NCBI GenBank assembly: GCA_034401795.1
Contig: CM067367.1
Location: forward strand, 80,105,736-80,169,735
Length of the DNA stretch: 64,000 nucleotides
Source of the DNA: Chaetoderma sp. LZ-2023a
Lineage: Eukaryota > Mollusca > Caudofoveata > Chaetodermatida > Chaetodermatidae
Reading direction: 5' to 3'
Below are positions 11,047 through 21,703 of this stretch, one piece after another. How positions within the stretch are numbered: the first letter of the stretch is position 1; each line of letters starts with the position of its first letter. The translations under genes were made by a program, and so were the position numbers. The notes below the pieces were generated by a model. That model was not told the origin of the DNA. It did no database searches and saw only the letters and a program-made list of their open reading frames with translations.

Positions 11047-11284
11047 GATGATCTACATCTTAGAAACAAACTGCTCTATAGGAGAGCAACAGCTTACTGC
11101 AACAGTTTCCAAAATCATCTACAATGGAATGGAAGTTAAGCATCAGAAATTTCAATTTTGACGGTAATTTAACCGTTTTAATGATAAATTTCCTGTATCT
11201 GAATTGTGAGGCTAAGGAAATGTACAGGAAAGCTGTTGTATAATTTGAGATTAATACGACTGGCAGCCATTGCTTGTATGTATG
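11047..11284. other. Unassigned intron DNA
   Basis: Nothing recognisable between the MITE and the 3' end of the LINE. Confidence 0.4.
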
Positions 11285-12322
11285 TATGATTACTGTATTC
11301 TGCGGCTGTAGTAGTAGAAACATCCTACAGCTGCAATCAGTCCTTCTTCGCCAAAATCCTTAGCTTCCTCAGGTCCATTCTTGACTTGAGTGTACCTAAT
11401 CCTGCTTTCTTGAGGTCATCTCGTAGCACACTTAGCAGATTTATGCAATAACATCCTCTCCTGGCTCTGTATTTGCTGCCTCCGAGTAGGGCAAATTCCA
11501 AGGCTCTCTGTGCTGGTGTGTCTTCTGGCATCCTTAGCACATGGCCAAACATGGACCATCTTTGCTGGGCAACTTTTATAGACAGCGGCGGTGTATTACA
11601 CATCTTGTATAGTGAATCATTGGAAATTATGCTCTCTGGCCATCGGTGTCCAGTGTGGTGCATAAGTATTTGTGGTGGCAGGCATCGAGTTTGTCTAGAG
11701 CTGCCTTTGGAGCTGCCCAGCTGCTACAGTTATACATCATCAAGGATACGCAGGTTGCATTGTATAGACTTAGTCTTTTTACGAAGGGCATCTTTGATCT
11801 ATAAATCCATAGCTTCCAGAAGGACTGGAAAGCTATGTTCCCCATGATGCAACGTGCAGCAATGTCAGCAGTACTGCAAAGCAGTGAGCCCAGGATTGTA
11901 CTTTTCCTCCATGGTTCGTCGCAATGGAGTGGATCGTCATTTTCTTTAGTTTCATGCCTTGTAGATAGGTATATGTGGGTGAACTCTGTTTTTGGATTCA
12001 TTCATAAAGAAATTCTCAATTTTTAGTCTGCTTGCAGCTATTGGGAGAAGTTCGTCAAGGGGTTTCTTTCCTCATAGGGGGGGGGGGTGGGGGGGGAGAG
12101 GAAGGGGTTTGGTCAGGTGGTGTTTCCCCTCACGGATTTCAATGCAGCAACCAGGTAACAAGTGAAGAGCGCAGGGGTTAGACCATCTCCCTGTGGGGAG
12201 CTGATTGATGTCTCAAACTCTACAGACTTCACTGACTTGACTCGTACTCTCAGCTTGATGTCTGCAAGCAGTAGTCTCACTAGTCATAGCTCATCTTCAT
12301 TGCAACTGGCCTGGTGTAGTAC
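11285..12322 (-). pseudogene. LINE, 3' part (end of reverse transcriptase and C-terminal domain)
   Basis: Read on the minus strand this continues the LINE whose 5' part is at 19386-21400. Near 12182-12204 it keeps the SSPQGD box of non-LTR reverse transcriptases. It then passes a G-rich tract (12077-12110) lying where the YADD catalytic box should be; I cannot find that box. Downstream are VNES/TEFTHIYL-like and ILGSLLCSTADIAARC blocks (about 11900) and RWSMFGHVLRMPEDTPAQRA (about 11510), typical of the C-terminus of small LINEs. Frames shift near 11640. The element ends with CATACATACATAC-type repeats at about 11285. It is inactive. Confidence 0.85.
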
Positions 12323-12334
12323 CTCTCCTTTGAT

Positions 12335-12492
12335 CAATACTCACCATTCTATTACTTCTGATACAGCTAGCCTGGATAGCTGGGCCCTAGGACTATAGAC
12401 GTAGTAAGCTTTACCGACTCCTGGAACCGGGTACCCGGCTCCCAACTGCCGAGTACCCGTTTGCCATGAAGCTCATTCTTGTTTGCATAGCA
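12335..12492. repeat. DIRS left inverted terminal repeat
   Basis: It begins CAATACTCACCATTCTATTA and includes two GGGTACCC-type palindromes. It pairs along its length with 19192-19349 in inverse orientation, with few mismatches. An outer extension TCTCCTTTGAT precedes it. Confidence 0.9.
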
Positions 12493-13389
12493 ACAAGAGA
12501 GACATGCTTTTTTGTGCAGTTGGAGTCTTGAGTTTTATTTAAGTCTTTCTGTGTAATTGTGATAGCTTTGTGCGCTCTAAGGAATATATTGCATTACCAT
12601 GGATGGAGCCGATGATAACCAGGTCGTATATTTCCATGTTATTCCATAGTTAAAAGACTTAGGTCTTCAAAATATCGGCTGTGTCACATGTTCCAATTTC
12701 TGACCCCAAAGAATATGGGATGTGTGTTAACAACGAAATATGCCAGATTGATTGCCTTCCTTTAAACCCCAACAGGCGATCGGCAGATATGAAATAAGGT
12801 GTTGGCTTTACAGTGTTTTAACACGAAAATCGGCTGACGTCGTTCTCCGTAAGATCTGAGCGGGTGACGTCACACCCGTGTTGCTCAGATGTTTATGTGA
12901 AGAAAATGTTAAATTAATTCGTGCATCTGATTCTAGGTGCTGCGTACTTTAATTGGTACCAGAAATACTTTGCAATTTTCAAGTTTTGCATGTTATCATG
13001 ATCTGTATGCATTAATCAGTGGTTTCAAAATTCTTGATTTAGATGTGTGGTCTGCGGTTTTACCGTGTGCTACATCAGTTTGTTTACATTTTGTTGTTTC
13101 TTCACATATCGTTTTGGCCTTCGTTAGGAGTATAATTTATATTTATTAGTAAATATACCCCGAATGCTATGCGATATGATTCCTGGTTCCGTTATACATC
13201 CTTGAGGATCAGTGTATGGGTGTATTATTGCATGCTTCGTTCTTGTCGTCATAATCAATGCAATCTTTGCTGTAACGTTGCGGGGTGGGGTGTGGGAGGG
13301 TTAACAGTGAATTTATGATCAAAATATTTGAAAATTAATTGTCTGCCTTCCATTCCTGTTTCGTTCCGCTTGCTTATTGTAGGTTTGTG
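12493..13389 (+). other. DIRS 5' untranslated region
   Basis: About 900 bases without a supported open frame. The first 380 bases are collinear with 3441-3815 of the hybrid copy. It presumably holds the element's promoter, but I see no convincing TATA box. Confidence 0.7.
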
Positions 13390-15374
13390 CTTATTTATAG
13401 GCCACGCCAGCCCCGCCATCATGTGATGAGTGCCATAAATTCGTGAGGGTTCTATTCAAGGACCATGTCTGTTTCCGTTGTACCAAATGTAATCTTGACA
13501 GTAGGTGTAACGTTTGCGCAGTGTGGTCGGTCGATATGATGCTTAGGTTCCTTGCCAGAAGGACTTGGCAGGGTCTGACGCGGGGTCAGGCGGTCCGAAG
13601 GCAAATTGTCGAGCGTCTGTTTCGGCCCGTGGGGGCGTTCCATGTCTGCAACCGGAGGTGGCGGAGATGGTACCACCGGCGTGGTTTGATCCGGCTATGC
13701 AAGGCTTCTTGCATAGCGTTCTGCCCACGCTGGTGTCATACCTGCTGCCAAAAGTTGTAGGGCAGTCTCTTCCCGTGTTTGATTCGGGCCCTGTCCTTGG
13801 ACAGGTTTCTGGACTGGCCACCGAGGGAGCCATCTCGTATGGCCCCCTGGTAGTTCTGCCGGCTCCGGCCTGATGGGCTTTGTCTCTCTCTGGCCACCTC
13901 CGGGTGGTCCAGTAGCGGTGGCCGGTCCGTCAGGCATGGGAGCCATCCGTCAGGCATGGGAGCCATCCGCCAGGATGGCTCCATGGTTTCCTCGTCTAGT
14001 GACGACTCTTCGGGGTCTGAAGATGAGGAAGCCGAGGAGGAGAGATTGCTGCGGCCTGCGATGCCGTGGGTGGAGAGCATGGAGGTCGATTCCCTCCTGG
14101 ACGGAACCGCCCTCCATCTGTCTGGCTTGGCGCAAGCCAGGGCAGCGGCTCCGCCTGTGGTTGAGGCCACTCCGGTACCGGGCACCGTCCCATGATGGTT
14201 GGTTTGCCGCCAACCGACACAGTGATGGGTGTGGCTGGCCAGGCGTGGTACTCACCTATCTCGCCTGGTCCGGCGGTCAGACGTGGAGTGCCGTTGGCGC
14301 CCGTGTTTGGCCATGGTTCTTCAACCGTTACGGGTCCGCACGGTTTTCCATGCGGGTCTACTCCATGGACTGATGTTTTCCATGGGGTGACAGTGGAACC
14401 TTATGGTACCGGAGTTCCTGGCATATCAGCAATGGCTCCTAGCCGGGAGGCCATTGCTGGTAGGGCCGGAAACATGTCAACGGGTGACGTGTTCATGGGA
14501 GTGTCCTCCTCGGAGACAGATTGATCTGAGGCTCTGGCTTGGCTAGCATGGGTAGACCCATCTGTGGTTTTGACCACGGCCGAGGAGGATGCACCCCATC
14601 CATCGATGGCATCGATTAGGACGGGGATCTTGCCCGCAGCCGGGATCCAGTCTATTGGACTGGATCCAAGGTTTATGGAGTTGTTGGATGATATTTATAG
14701 CAAACAACTCCTGACAAAGGGCCAGCTTCCTGCGGCCTCCAGGGAGGTGCGGGCAAGGTGTCGTATTCCACGGGGGGAATATGACAGGTATGGTGGTGTC
14801 CCGACGGTAACCGACGATGGGTGCTGGGTGTCCAGAGTGCTGGAGCGGGGCCCTTGCACTGGTGGACAAAGCTCAGGTACACCATGATGAAGTCCTGTCC
14901 CTATGTGATGAGGGGGTGAGGGCAGCAATGAGTGCTGTCAACCACTCTTATCGCCTTCTTCAGTCGGTGTGGGCTGAAGCGGGGGCAGGCCACCCTGTGC
15001 CACCTGTGGCGCTTTCATGCGTTAATGACGGCCTGGTGCTGTCTATGGACGCATTGGCAAGGGTGCAAGCATGTGTGACGAAGTCCAGGAGGCAGATGGT
15101 CTTTGCTACTGCCGTCAGGGAGCGTCTTCTTGGGACGCCCCTTACAGGCCCTAGCATCTTTGGTGGACAAGCGTGGGCCATCTTAGAGGACACAGCCAGC
15201 ATTGCGCAGAATCGGTTGGCGGTTAATCTGCAGCTAGAGCTAGTGCGTCAAGGGCACGCACTAGGGGCTGTAGCCAAGCCGCTAACCGGGCAACCTTCTA
15301 AGAAACAGAAAAAGCACAAAAGCAAGACGAAAGCTAAGCCTAGTGCTGCTTCTGCTTCTACTGGGTCTTTTTAG
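13390..15374 (+). pseudogene. DIRS gag-like gene (ORF1), frameshifted
   Basis: An opening frame after a TAG just before 13405 carries a cysteine-rich block with the spacing CxxC, then CxxCxxC, then CxxC (about 13425-13530), readable as VCFRCTKCNLDSRCNVCAVW. This resembles a zinc-binding head of DIRS ORF1 proteins. No ATG precedes it, so the start is damaged. Later frames hold an acidic SSDDSSGSEDEEAEEE stretch (about 14000) and the block AEEDAPHPS. The best-preserved part (14817-15374) ends in a lysine-rich tail before a TAG at 15372. At least four frame changes are needed to read through. The product would have been the nucleic-acid-binding structural protein. Confidence 0.75.
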
Positions 15375-15565
15375 CCGCCTCCGGCGAAGAAGGCCAAGAA
15401 GGCTGTGGAGGCCCCTACCTCCCCAATGTTGCTTCTGATCGCCTGAGAGGCGGGAAGGGGAAGGGTAAGTCCTCAAAGGGTGGAAAGAAGGGCGTGTATC
15501 GTACCTGCCCGCACCTGTGCGACAGGAACAGCGGTGCCAGTTAGACCGGCCAAGCCTAGACCAAA

Positions 15566-17560
15566 ATGGTTCTCACTCTCTCTCGTCAAGAGAGGGGGGT
15601 GGGGGAGCGGATCGCGAGCCAAACACCCCCATTAGGCGTCGATGCGTCTATAGTGGGTGGAAGGCTCATGCGTTTCGTCGAGGCTTGGCGAGGTGTGACG
15701 TCAGACAGTCTGGTCCTGGGATGGTTATCCCAGGGGTACATGCCGGAGTGGTGGGATTTTCCACCACAGAATCTGTCTTTGGCACCTGTTTGGACACCCG
15801 TACCAAGGGAACCAGACAAATTAGAAGCCATTCAAAACGAAGTGTCAGGTTTGCTTCTGAAGGGAGCAATAAAACCAGCAAACCGGAACACTCCAGGCTT
15901 CTATTCAAACATGTTCCTTGTCCCCAAGAGCACAGGGGGATGGAGACCCATACTCAATCTCAGGCCATTAAATTGGTTTATCCATACGCCTCGGTTTCAG
16001 ATGGAAACTCTGAGGTCGGTAATGGCAGGATTGAGGAAGGGAATGTGGTGTGTATCGATCGATCTGAAAGATTGCATATTTCCACATTCCAATGAACAGG
16101 AGTTGTCACAGGTTTCTGAGATTTGCATTTCAGAATCAAGTATGGAAGTTTATAGTCCTCCCATTCGGCTTGTCGACAGCTCCACGGGTTTTCACCAGAG
16201 TGGTCCTTGCGGTGAAAGCGTTTCTCAGAAAAGAGAACGTGGCGCTTCACACCTACATAGACGATTGGCTGATCAAAGCAGACACATCAGCCAGGTTAGA
16301 GGTGGCTACTGCTCTGACTCTGAAGTTACCTTTCAGATCTAGGCTGGATAGTCAACAAGGAGAAATCCGAGTTGACACCCACTCAACAGTTCATTTATTT
16401 AGGGATGCGATTCGATCTCGAGGAGGGCAGGGTTTACCCATCAGAGCCCAGAGTGGTGTCTCTGTTAGCCATCCTCAAGAGTTTTCGATTGGGAAACCAC
16501 ATTCAGGTGAGGCGGTTTCTTCAGATGCTGGGCATGATGGTCTCCATGGAGCAGGTAATCCTGTACGCTGCTCTGATGTGAAGACCTATCCACTTGTATC
16601 TGATGTGTCTGTGGAAACAGAGAACAGAACCCCTGTCAAAGCTGGTGCCAGTTTTGGAGCCAATAATGTTGCATCTTGTATGGTGGAAAAAGCGTCAGAA
16701 TCTCCTAGTAGGTGTTTCGCTGCACCTACCCCACCCCCAGCTGTCCATGTACACGGATGCATCGCTGGAGGGATGGGGGTGTGGTCTTGCCTGGGAGAAC
16801 ACCAGGTTTTGGGCACATGGCCTCTCCAGGAGAGCCAGCTGCATATCAATCTGTTGGAAATGATGGCAGTGGAACTGGCATTGGAAAAGTTTCTTCCAAA
16901 AGTCAGGGGCAAGGCGATATTGATATGGTCGGACAACTCGACAGTAGTATCATACATAATTCGCCAAGGCGGGACCAAGTCACCCACTCTATGTATCAAA
17001 GTGTGGCACTTGATTCAATGGTTCAAGGAATTACTCGGTTGTTTTGAAAGCAGCTCACATTCCTGGGTGATTGAACATTCTGGCGGATGCTTTGTCTCGG
17101 AGACAGAGAATTCTGCCAACAGAATGGTCTCTCAACCCTCCAGTTCTTCACAGGATCTTCGAGCATTCTGGCAAACCCAACATGGACTTGTTCGCCACAA
17201 AGGAAAATGCTCAAATCATGACTTATGTCTCGCCGATTCCAGATCCAAATGCCGTCGATACAGATGCTCTGGCGATAAGCTGGAGAGGGATGCACGCTTA
17301 CGCGTACCTACCCACCATTCTTCTACCGAAGATATTGGTGAAGATCAGGGAGGTACCATGCGTGGTCCTGCTAATAGCACCATTTTGGCCCAGCAGGGCG
17401 TGGTTCACAGATCTTCTAGATCTGCTGGTGGAAAATCCAGTGCAGTTACCCGAGATTCCAAACATAATCTCCCACACAAAGGGACGCTTCCTACACGAGC
17501 ATCCCGAAATGTTCAAATTGACTGCGTGGATGTTATCAAACAACGTTCCACGTCGGAAGG
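15566..17560 (+). pseudogene. DIRS reverse transcriptase / RNase H (ORF2), frameshifted
   Basis: The first open part (15566-16342) has a PVWTPVP-type leader and the FLVPKSTGGWRPILNLRPLN block. It also has SIDLKD at 16055-16072. One extra T after that box, compared with the copy at 5508, shifts the frame. The next frame carries PFGLSTAPRVFTRV and the catalytic YIDDW at 16254-16268. RNase H is represented by YTDASLEGWG (about 16751), LLEMMAVELALE, SDNSTVVSYI (about 16930) and ADALSR (17083-17100). The C-terminal block (MDLFATKEN to FWPSRAWFTDLL, about 17185-17420) is conserved in DIRS elements. I could not recognise a separate methyltransferase domain. Confidence 0.88.
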
Positions 17561-18543
17561 CTTTTCTCGACAAGCTGCGGATTTCATCGCAGCTGCCAGA
17601 AGGAGGTCAACCTTCAAGTCATATAACAAGGTTAACAAATTTGCAGACTGGTGTGAAGGAAAGGGTATTGATACCTTTCAATCCACTATTCAGCAAATAG
17701 CAGACTTTCTCTGTGAGCTGTTCTTTTCATGACTAGCTCCTGTCACAATTGCTGGATACAAGACTGCTTTGGCATCAGTTATCCCTTGTCTAATGAACTG
17801 GGATAGTCCAGAGGTGGCCCAGTTGAATGTGATGGTGATGGGAATGAGCAATCTCCGACCGAGACAACCGGTAGTCATTCCAGCCTGGAGTCTATCTTTA
17901 GTGCTTAATGTACTGGCCAAGCACCCTTTCGAACCATTGCGTTCGGCTAGTCTAAAGCATGTGACTCTAAAGGCGGTCTTTCTATTGGCAGCTTCCTCAG
18001 CTAGAAGGCGCAGTGAGATTCATGCACTTTCAGCAGAGAGGGACCGATTTATTGTCTCCGGAGAGGGTCTGCGTCTACTACCCAGAGCAGAGTTTATGTC
18101 AAAGAATCAATCTTTGAGATATCCCGCCAAACCGATCATTATACCGAAACTAACTAGGTTTGATCGTGATGCCAGTGTTTGGTGCCCAGTCTGTGTTTTG
18201 ACTAAGTACAAAAAACGGACAGACTCGTTACGGTCGAATGATAGACATCTGTGGATCTGCCATAAGAAGCCATATGGCGCCGCATCCATGGATTCTATCT
18301 CTCGTTGGGTAGTCGAATGCATTCAGACTACCCATGAGATTGTGACTGGGCACCAGGTGCAATGCGCAAGGGCACACAATGTTAGAGGAATAGCCGCCTC
18401 GACCGCCCTTTACAATGGTGTTCCGTTAGAGGACATCATCGCTGTTGCACAATAGCACTGTGAGTCCTCTTTCATGGATTACTATATGAGGGATGTGTCA
18501 GACTCCACCAATCCACTCGCTTTAGCTGTTTTGAAACGATAGT
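17549..18543 (+). pseudogene. DIRS tyrosine recombinase (ORF3), two stops
   Basis: The N-terminal helical part is readable from about 17549 (FSRQAADFIAAARRRSTFKS) but hits a TGA at 17730. The catalytic part is open from 17769 with ARRRSEIHALS (about 18001), RAHNVRGIAAS (about 18371) and the nucleophile region MDYYMRD (18474-18494). A TAG at 18453-18455 replaces the tryptophan codon of the AQWH motif, which is intact in both other copies. Length and motif order fit the phage-integrase family that inserts DIRS circles. Confidence 0.9.
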
Positions 18544-19060
18544 TATACAACCACACTGCTCTTCTCCCTTTTTTGGCATTTGTAAGAAAGATTTAAGAAG
18601 CAGACATGGTCGAGCGAGAGGATATCAACCAGATTGTGTCACTGATGGCCGGACGAGTGAATGGTTGGTGGCTCCACGTCTGAAATCCAAATATCATGAG
18701 GTAATTCAAGATTGAGAGTTTTTTGTATTATGTTTATATATCATGTTCATTCATCTTATATATTCATGCTCATTCCCAGGCTAACATATGCAAAGAGCAG
18801 TTAACCCTCTTGGCATATTTATGTTTCAGGCGAGATGCATGTTCGTGAGTTCTCTCCATTTTCCTAGGAGAAAAGAGGGGGGGGGGGGGGGGTGGGGGGG
18901 CAGTGATGTGAATGTGATTCGGTTCCATTAACTTGATGTTCCTTTTAGGTCTCCATTAATCAAGTTTAAGTCTAGGTCTTTGTCCAAGGGGCCAAAGTAG
19001 CAATTGATGGCTTGCCCCTTCCCACCAGGTTACTGTCTAAATCTGGTGTATACCAGAAGT
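18544..19060 (+). other. DIRS 3' untranslated region with G-tract
   Basis: Collinear with the 3' regions of the other copies. A long G-tract lies at about 18868-18900. No open frame. Confidence 0.75.
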
Positions 19061-19149
19061 AATAGAACGGTGAGTATTGATCAAAGGAGAATGAAGGAAA
19101 TTTCAATTTCCCTTTCTCCGAGATCTAACAATACTCACCATTCTGTTAC
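19061..19149. repeat. DIRS internal complementary region
   Basis: One arm contains GGTGAGTATTGATCAAAGGA, the complement of the left outer end. The other holds TTCTCCGAGATCTAACAATA, the complement of the right outer end. The middle GAAGGAAATTTCAATTTCC gives the circle junction. Confidence 0.88.
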
Positions 19150-19191
19150 AGACCAGCCTCCCAGCCCCACGGAGGCAAGGTTCTTGTTTGG

Positions 19192-19385
19192 TGGCTATGC
19201 AAACAATATGAGCTTCATGGCTAACGGGTACTCGGCAGTTGGGAGCCGGGTACCCGGTTCCAGGAGTCGGTAAAGCTTACTAAGTCTATAGTCCTAGGGC
19301 CCAGCTATCCAGGCTAGCTGTATCAGAAGTAATAGAATGGTGAGTATTGTTAGATCTGGAGAAAGGGAAATTGAAATTTCCTTCA
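19192..19385. repeat. DIRS right inverted terminal repeat plus outer end
   Basis: Inverse of 12335-12492 up to 19349, followed by the right outer end GTTAGATCTGGAGAAAGGG and TTTCCTTCA. The LINE resumes at 19386 with ATCTAGGATC. Confidence 0.88.
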
Positions 19386-21400
19386 ATCTAGGATCTTTGA
19401 GCATTTAATTGTGTTGAAGGCTCGTGACATGTCAATGCTCATTTTGTGGAAATCCCAGTGTTTGGACATGACTACCGACACAAGCATGCATTGGGCCCAT
19501 ACAATGTCTGCGCAGCTGCGTCCACATTTGAAGCCACTTTGACATGGTCCGGAGATTGACTCGCGGGCCAGGTGGCTTCTTGGGCTTGGTAGCGCGATAA
19601 GGATGCCTTGGCCTAGAGCGTCGATGGGAAGGTGGTGCATAAAAGCTGAATTGATTATGTGCGTGATCGGTTTTGAGATAATGTCACTTGCATATTTGAA
19701 TAGTTCATTGCTCATGCCATCAGGTCCAGATGCACATCCATTTTTCAGGGCTTTACATGCCTTCTCAACCTCTGCTGTATTAATTGGTGTTGGTAATGGC
19801 CTGGGGTCTCCTGAGAATGGGTGCAAGAGCTCATGATTGTGGTCAGTAAACTGTTCCTTGAACCATTCTCGAATTGCCTCGGCTTTGCCCTGGTCAGTCC
19901 CGATAGTGTCCTTCAGAGTTGTGTACAGTTAGTGGTGGTGTGTAGTCAGCAACTCTCAGGGCTTGGGCTGCCCAAAACATTTTGTGGCAGTCATCCGTGG
20001 AAATGATTTCATCTGCTAGGGTGTCTGCTTGTTGGATAGCAAGATCTTTTAAGTGTTCGCTAATGTGGCGCTGAATGTTATTGCGTTCCTGGCATAGTTT
20101 GACGCAATCTTCACTTTGGCCACTTTGATAGTTTTACTACAAGAGGGTCATCAGTATACCTAGTTCTGTTGTTTTTTAGAACACCTATGGTGCTACATGT
20201 AGTAGCTGATGATTCCATAGATATCAGTATTTTGGTTAGGGATTCATTTGGATCGGAGCTGACGTCGATGTTAGCTATCTGCTCCCCGAGGGCCTTTTTG
20301 TATGACATTTGAGTGTCAGTGTCGCTGATGAGCTTGGGTAAGTTGTAGGTGACTTTACCTTCTTGCCTAGTATGGCGTTTATACATTCGGTAGAGCTGCT
20401 TCATATGGAGGCGTGTAATGACTGGCTCATGGTCAGAATTGAGGTCTGTGCCTCCATAGGAGTGAGCATCCTGAAGTAGGGGTTTTGCTGCTGTCTTGCA
20501 TAGTATGAAATCTATTTGGTTGAAGACAGATTTTGTAGCCTTAGAACCTTTTGGGGCTTTGCGATCAGCAATGTGTCCAGTTCATGTTGTCCGGCAGCGG
20601 CATGGGTGTTTGAAAGCCATATTTGTGGCAAATAGGCCATTGGAACTAAGGAATGCCACCAGTGCATCTCCATTACTGTTGCGTGTGCATTCTCCATACG
20701 ATCCCATGCATGAGCCAAGTCCTGAACTTTTGTCCGCAATGGCTTACCCAGCTTGGAGTTGAAATCGCCACTCACGAACAGTTGCCATCTAGCTGGGATA
20801 GTAATGGCGGAGCTCAGTTTTGCATAGAAGGAATCTAATATAGCTGGATTCTCTTTGGCCCTTTCGGTAGTTGGCCCATATGCATTGACTATGCAACACT
20901 CAGTGGTGGTGCGCTTTCGCATTGGTATAGCCAGGTCGATAAATGCGATCACTGACGTATCCAAAACTAATGACATCGTCCAATACCCTTGGTCCAATTA
21001 CGAAGCCTAATCCACGGTAAGCGACCTGTTTTTGCTCCATGAGTACTAGCTTATGGCGTGTCTGAAGTTGCTGCTCTGAGTGTTTAGCTACTTTAGCCTC
21101 TTGAATGCATGTGATATCGATTTTATAGTGTTCACAGTCTGCACCTACGGTTTGCCTCTTTGATGTTGCAGTCAGACCACGTACATTCCACGTAGCTATG
21201 GTAAGCTCCTGGGAAGATTACGTCGTCCGAGGATGTCGAGCACAGTTTCTTGTTGGAGGGTTAGACATAGTCAGAGTTGCCTCTGTATGCGGATGTCAGC
21301 CCTGCAATCCATGATGACTTAGTTTCCCAACAAAGTTGGTACTTACGGTTGAGACCGGCGTGGAGGTCTCCTCTTTCTCCCCCATTGCTTCAGTCATATT
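19386..21400 (-). pseudogene. LINE, 5' part (endonuclease and start of reverse transcriptase)
   Basis: On the minus strand the frame opens near 21396 (MTEAMGEKEE). It then shows an exonuclease-endonuclease-phosphatase domain: IATWNVRGL (about 21183-21205), ITCIQEAK (about 21095), VNAYGPT (about 20875) and SGDFNSKLG (about 20757). The reverse transcriptase begins with GCASGPDGMSNELFK (about 19710) and reaches DMSRAFNTI (about 19410) before the DIRS insertion. Stops and frameshifts occur near 21300 and 20500-20110. Without the DIRS the whole element is about 3.05 kb. Small size, a single long ORF and a short tandem 3' tail suggest an RTE-like LINE, but the clade is not proven. Confidence 0.85.
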
Positions 21401-21507
21401 AATCTCAAAATTTTTACCGAATATGCGTTTTAGTAGAATTTTTTTTATCAGGGAGCTGTCATTAAAATGTTTAATACTTATATAGTGTCTCTGTTTTACG
21501 GTTATAG

Positions 21508-21703
21508 ACTGTCACAATTAGAGCATCTAAGCGTAGATGGCAACAAGCTGACAGAATTACCAGTAGAGCTATGTACCCTTATGCACTTGCGCGAACTACA
21601 CGCTGCCAACAATAAGCTCACATGTTTGCCGCTAGAATTTGGTTTATTGCTCAACCTGGAGAGGTTATACCTGCAGAAAAACTGTCTCCGCGAATTGCCT
21701 GAG
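21508..21703 (+). CDS. Leucine-rich-repeat gene, internal exon 2 of 4 seen
   Basis: Acceptor GTTATAG precedes the exon and GTAAGA follows. It encodes about 65 residues and nearly three LRR units: LEHLSVDGNKLTELP, LRELHAANNKLTCLP and LERLYLQKNCLRELP. The first base completes the codon split after 10436, and the exon ends on a full codon, matching the phase-0 start of the next exon. Its upstream neighbour is the 5' end of a LINE, about 110 bases away. The protein is probably intracellular, since these repeats have no disulfide caps. Confidence 0.9.

Larger units (their letters stand above)
12323..19385 (+). mobile_element. DIRS-type retroelement, structurally complete (7.06 kb)
   Basis: The element has 158-bp inverted terminal repeats (12335-12492 and 19192-19349), an internal complementary region (about 19061-19149), and gag-like, reverse transcriptase/RNase H and tyrosine recombinase genes in that order. 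The terminal inverted repeats plus internal complementary region define the DIRS1 type rather than the Ngaro type, which has split direct repeats. It lies within the reverse-transcriptase gene of a minus-strand LINE. No target duplication is visible, as expected for recombinase-mediated insertion. It is dead because of frameshifts and stops in all three genes. Confidence 0.9.

Noticed and set aside
13443-13833. Overlapping open frames on both strands in GC-rich DNA at 13.4-14.4 kb
   Set aside because: They are shadows of the GC-rich DIRS gag region; only the plus-strand frames match the other DIRS copy and carry the cysteine block.
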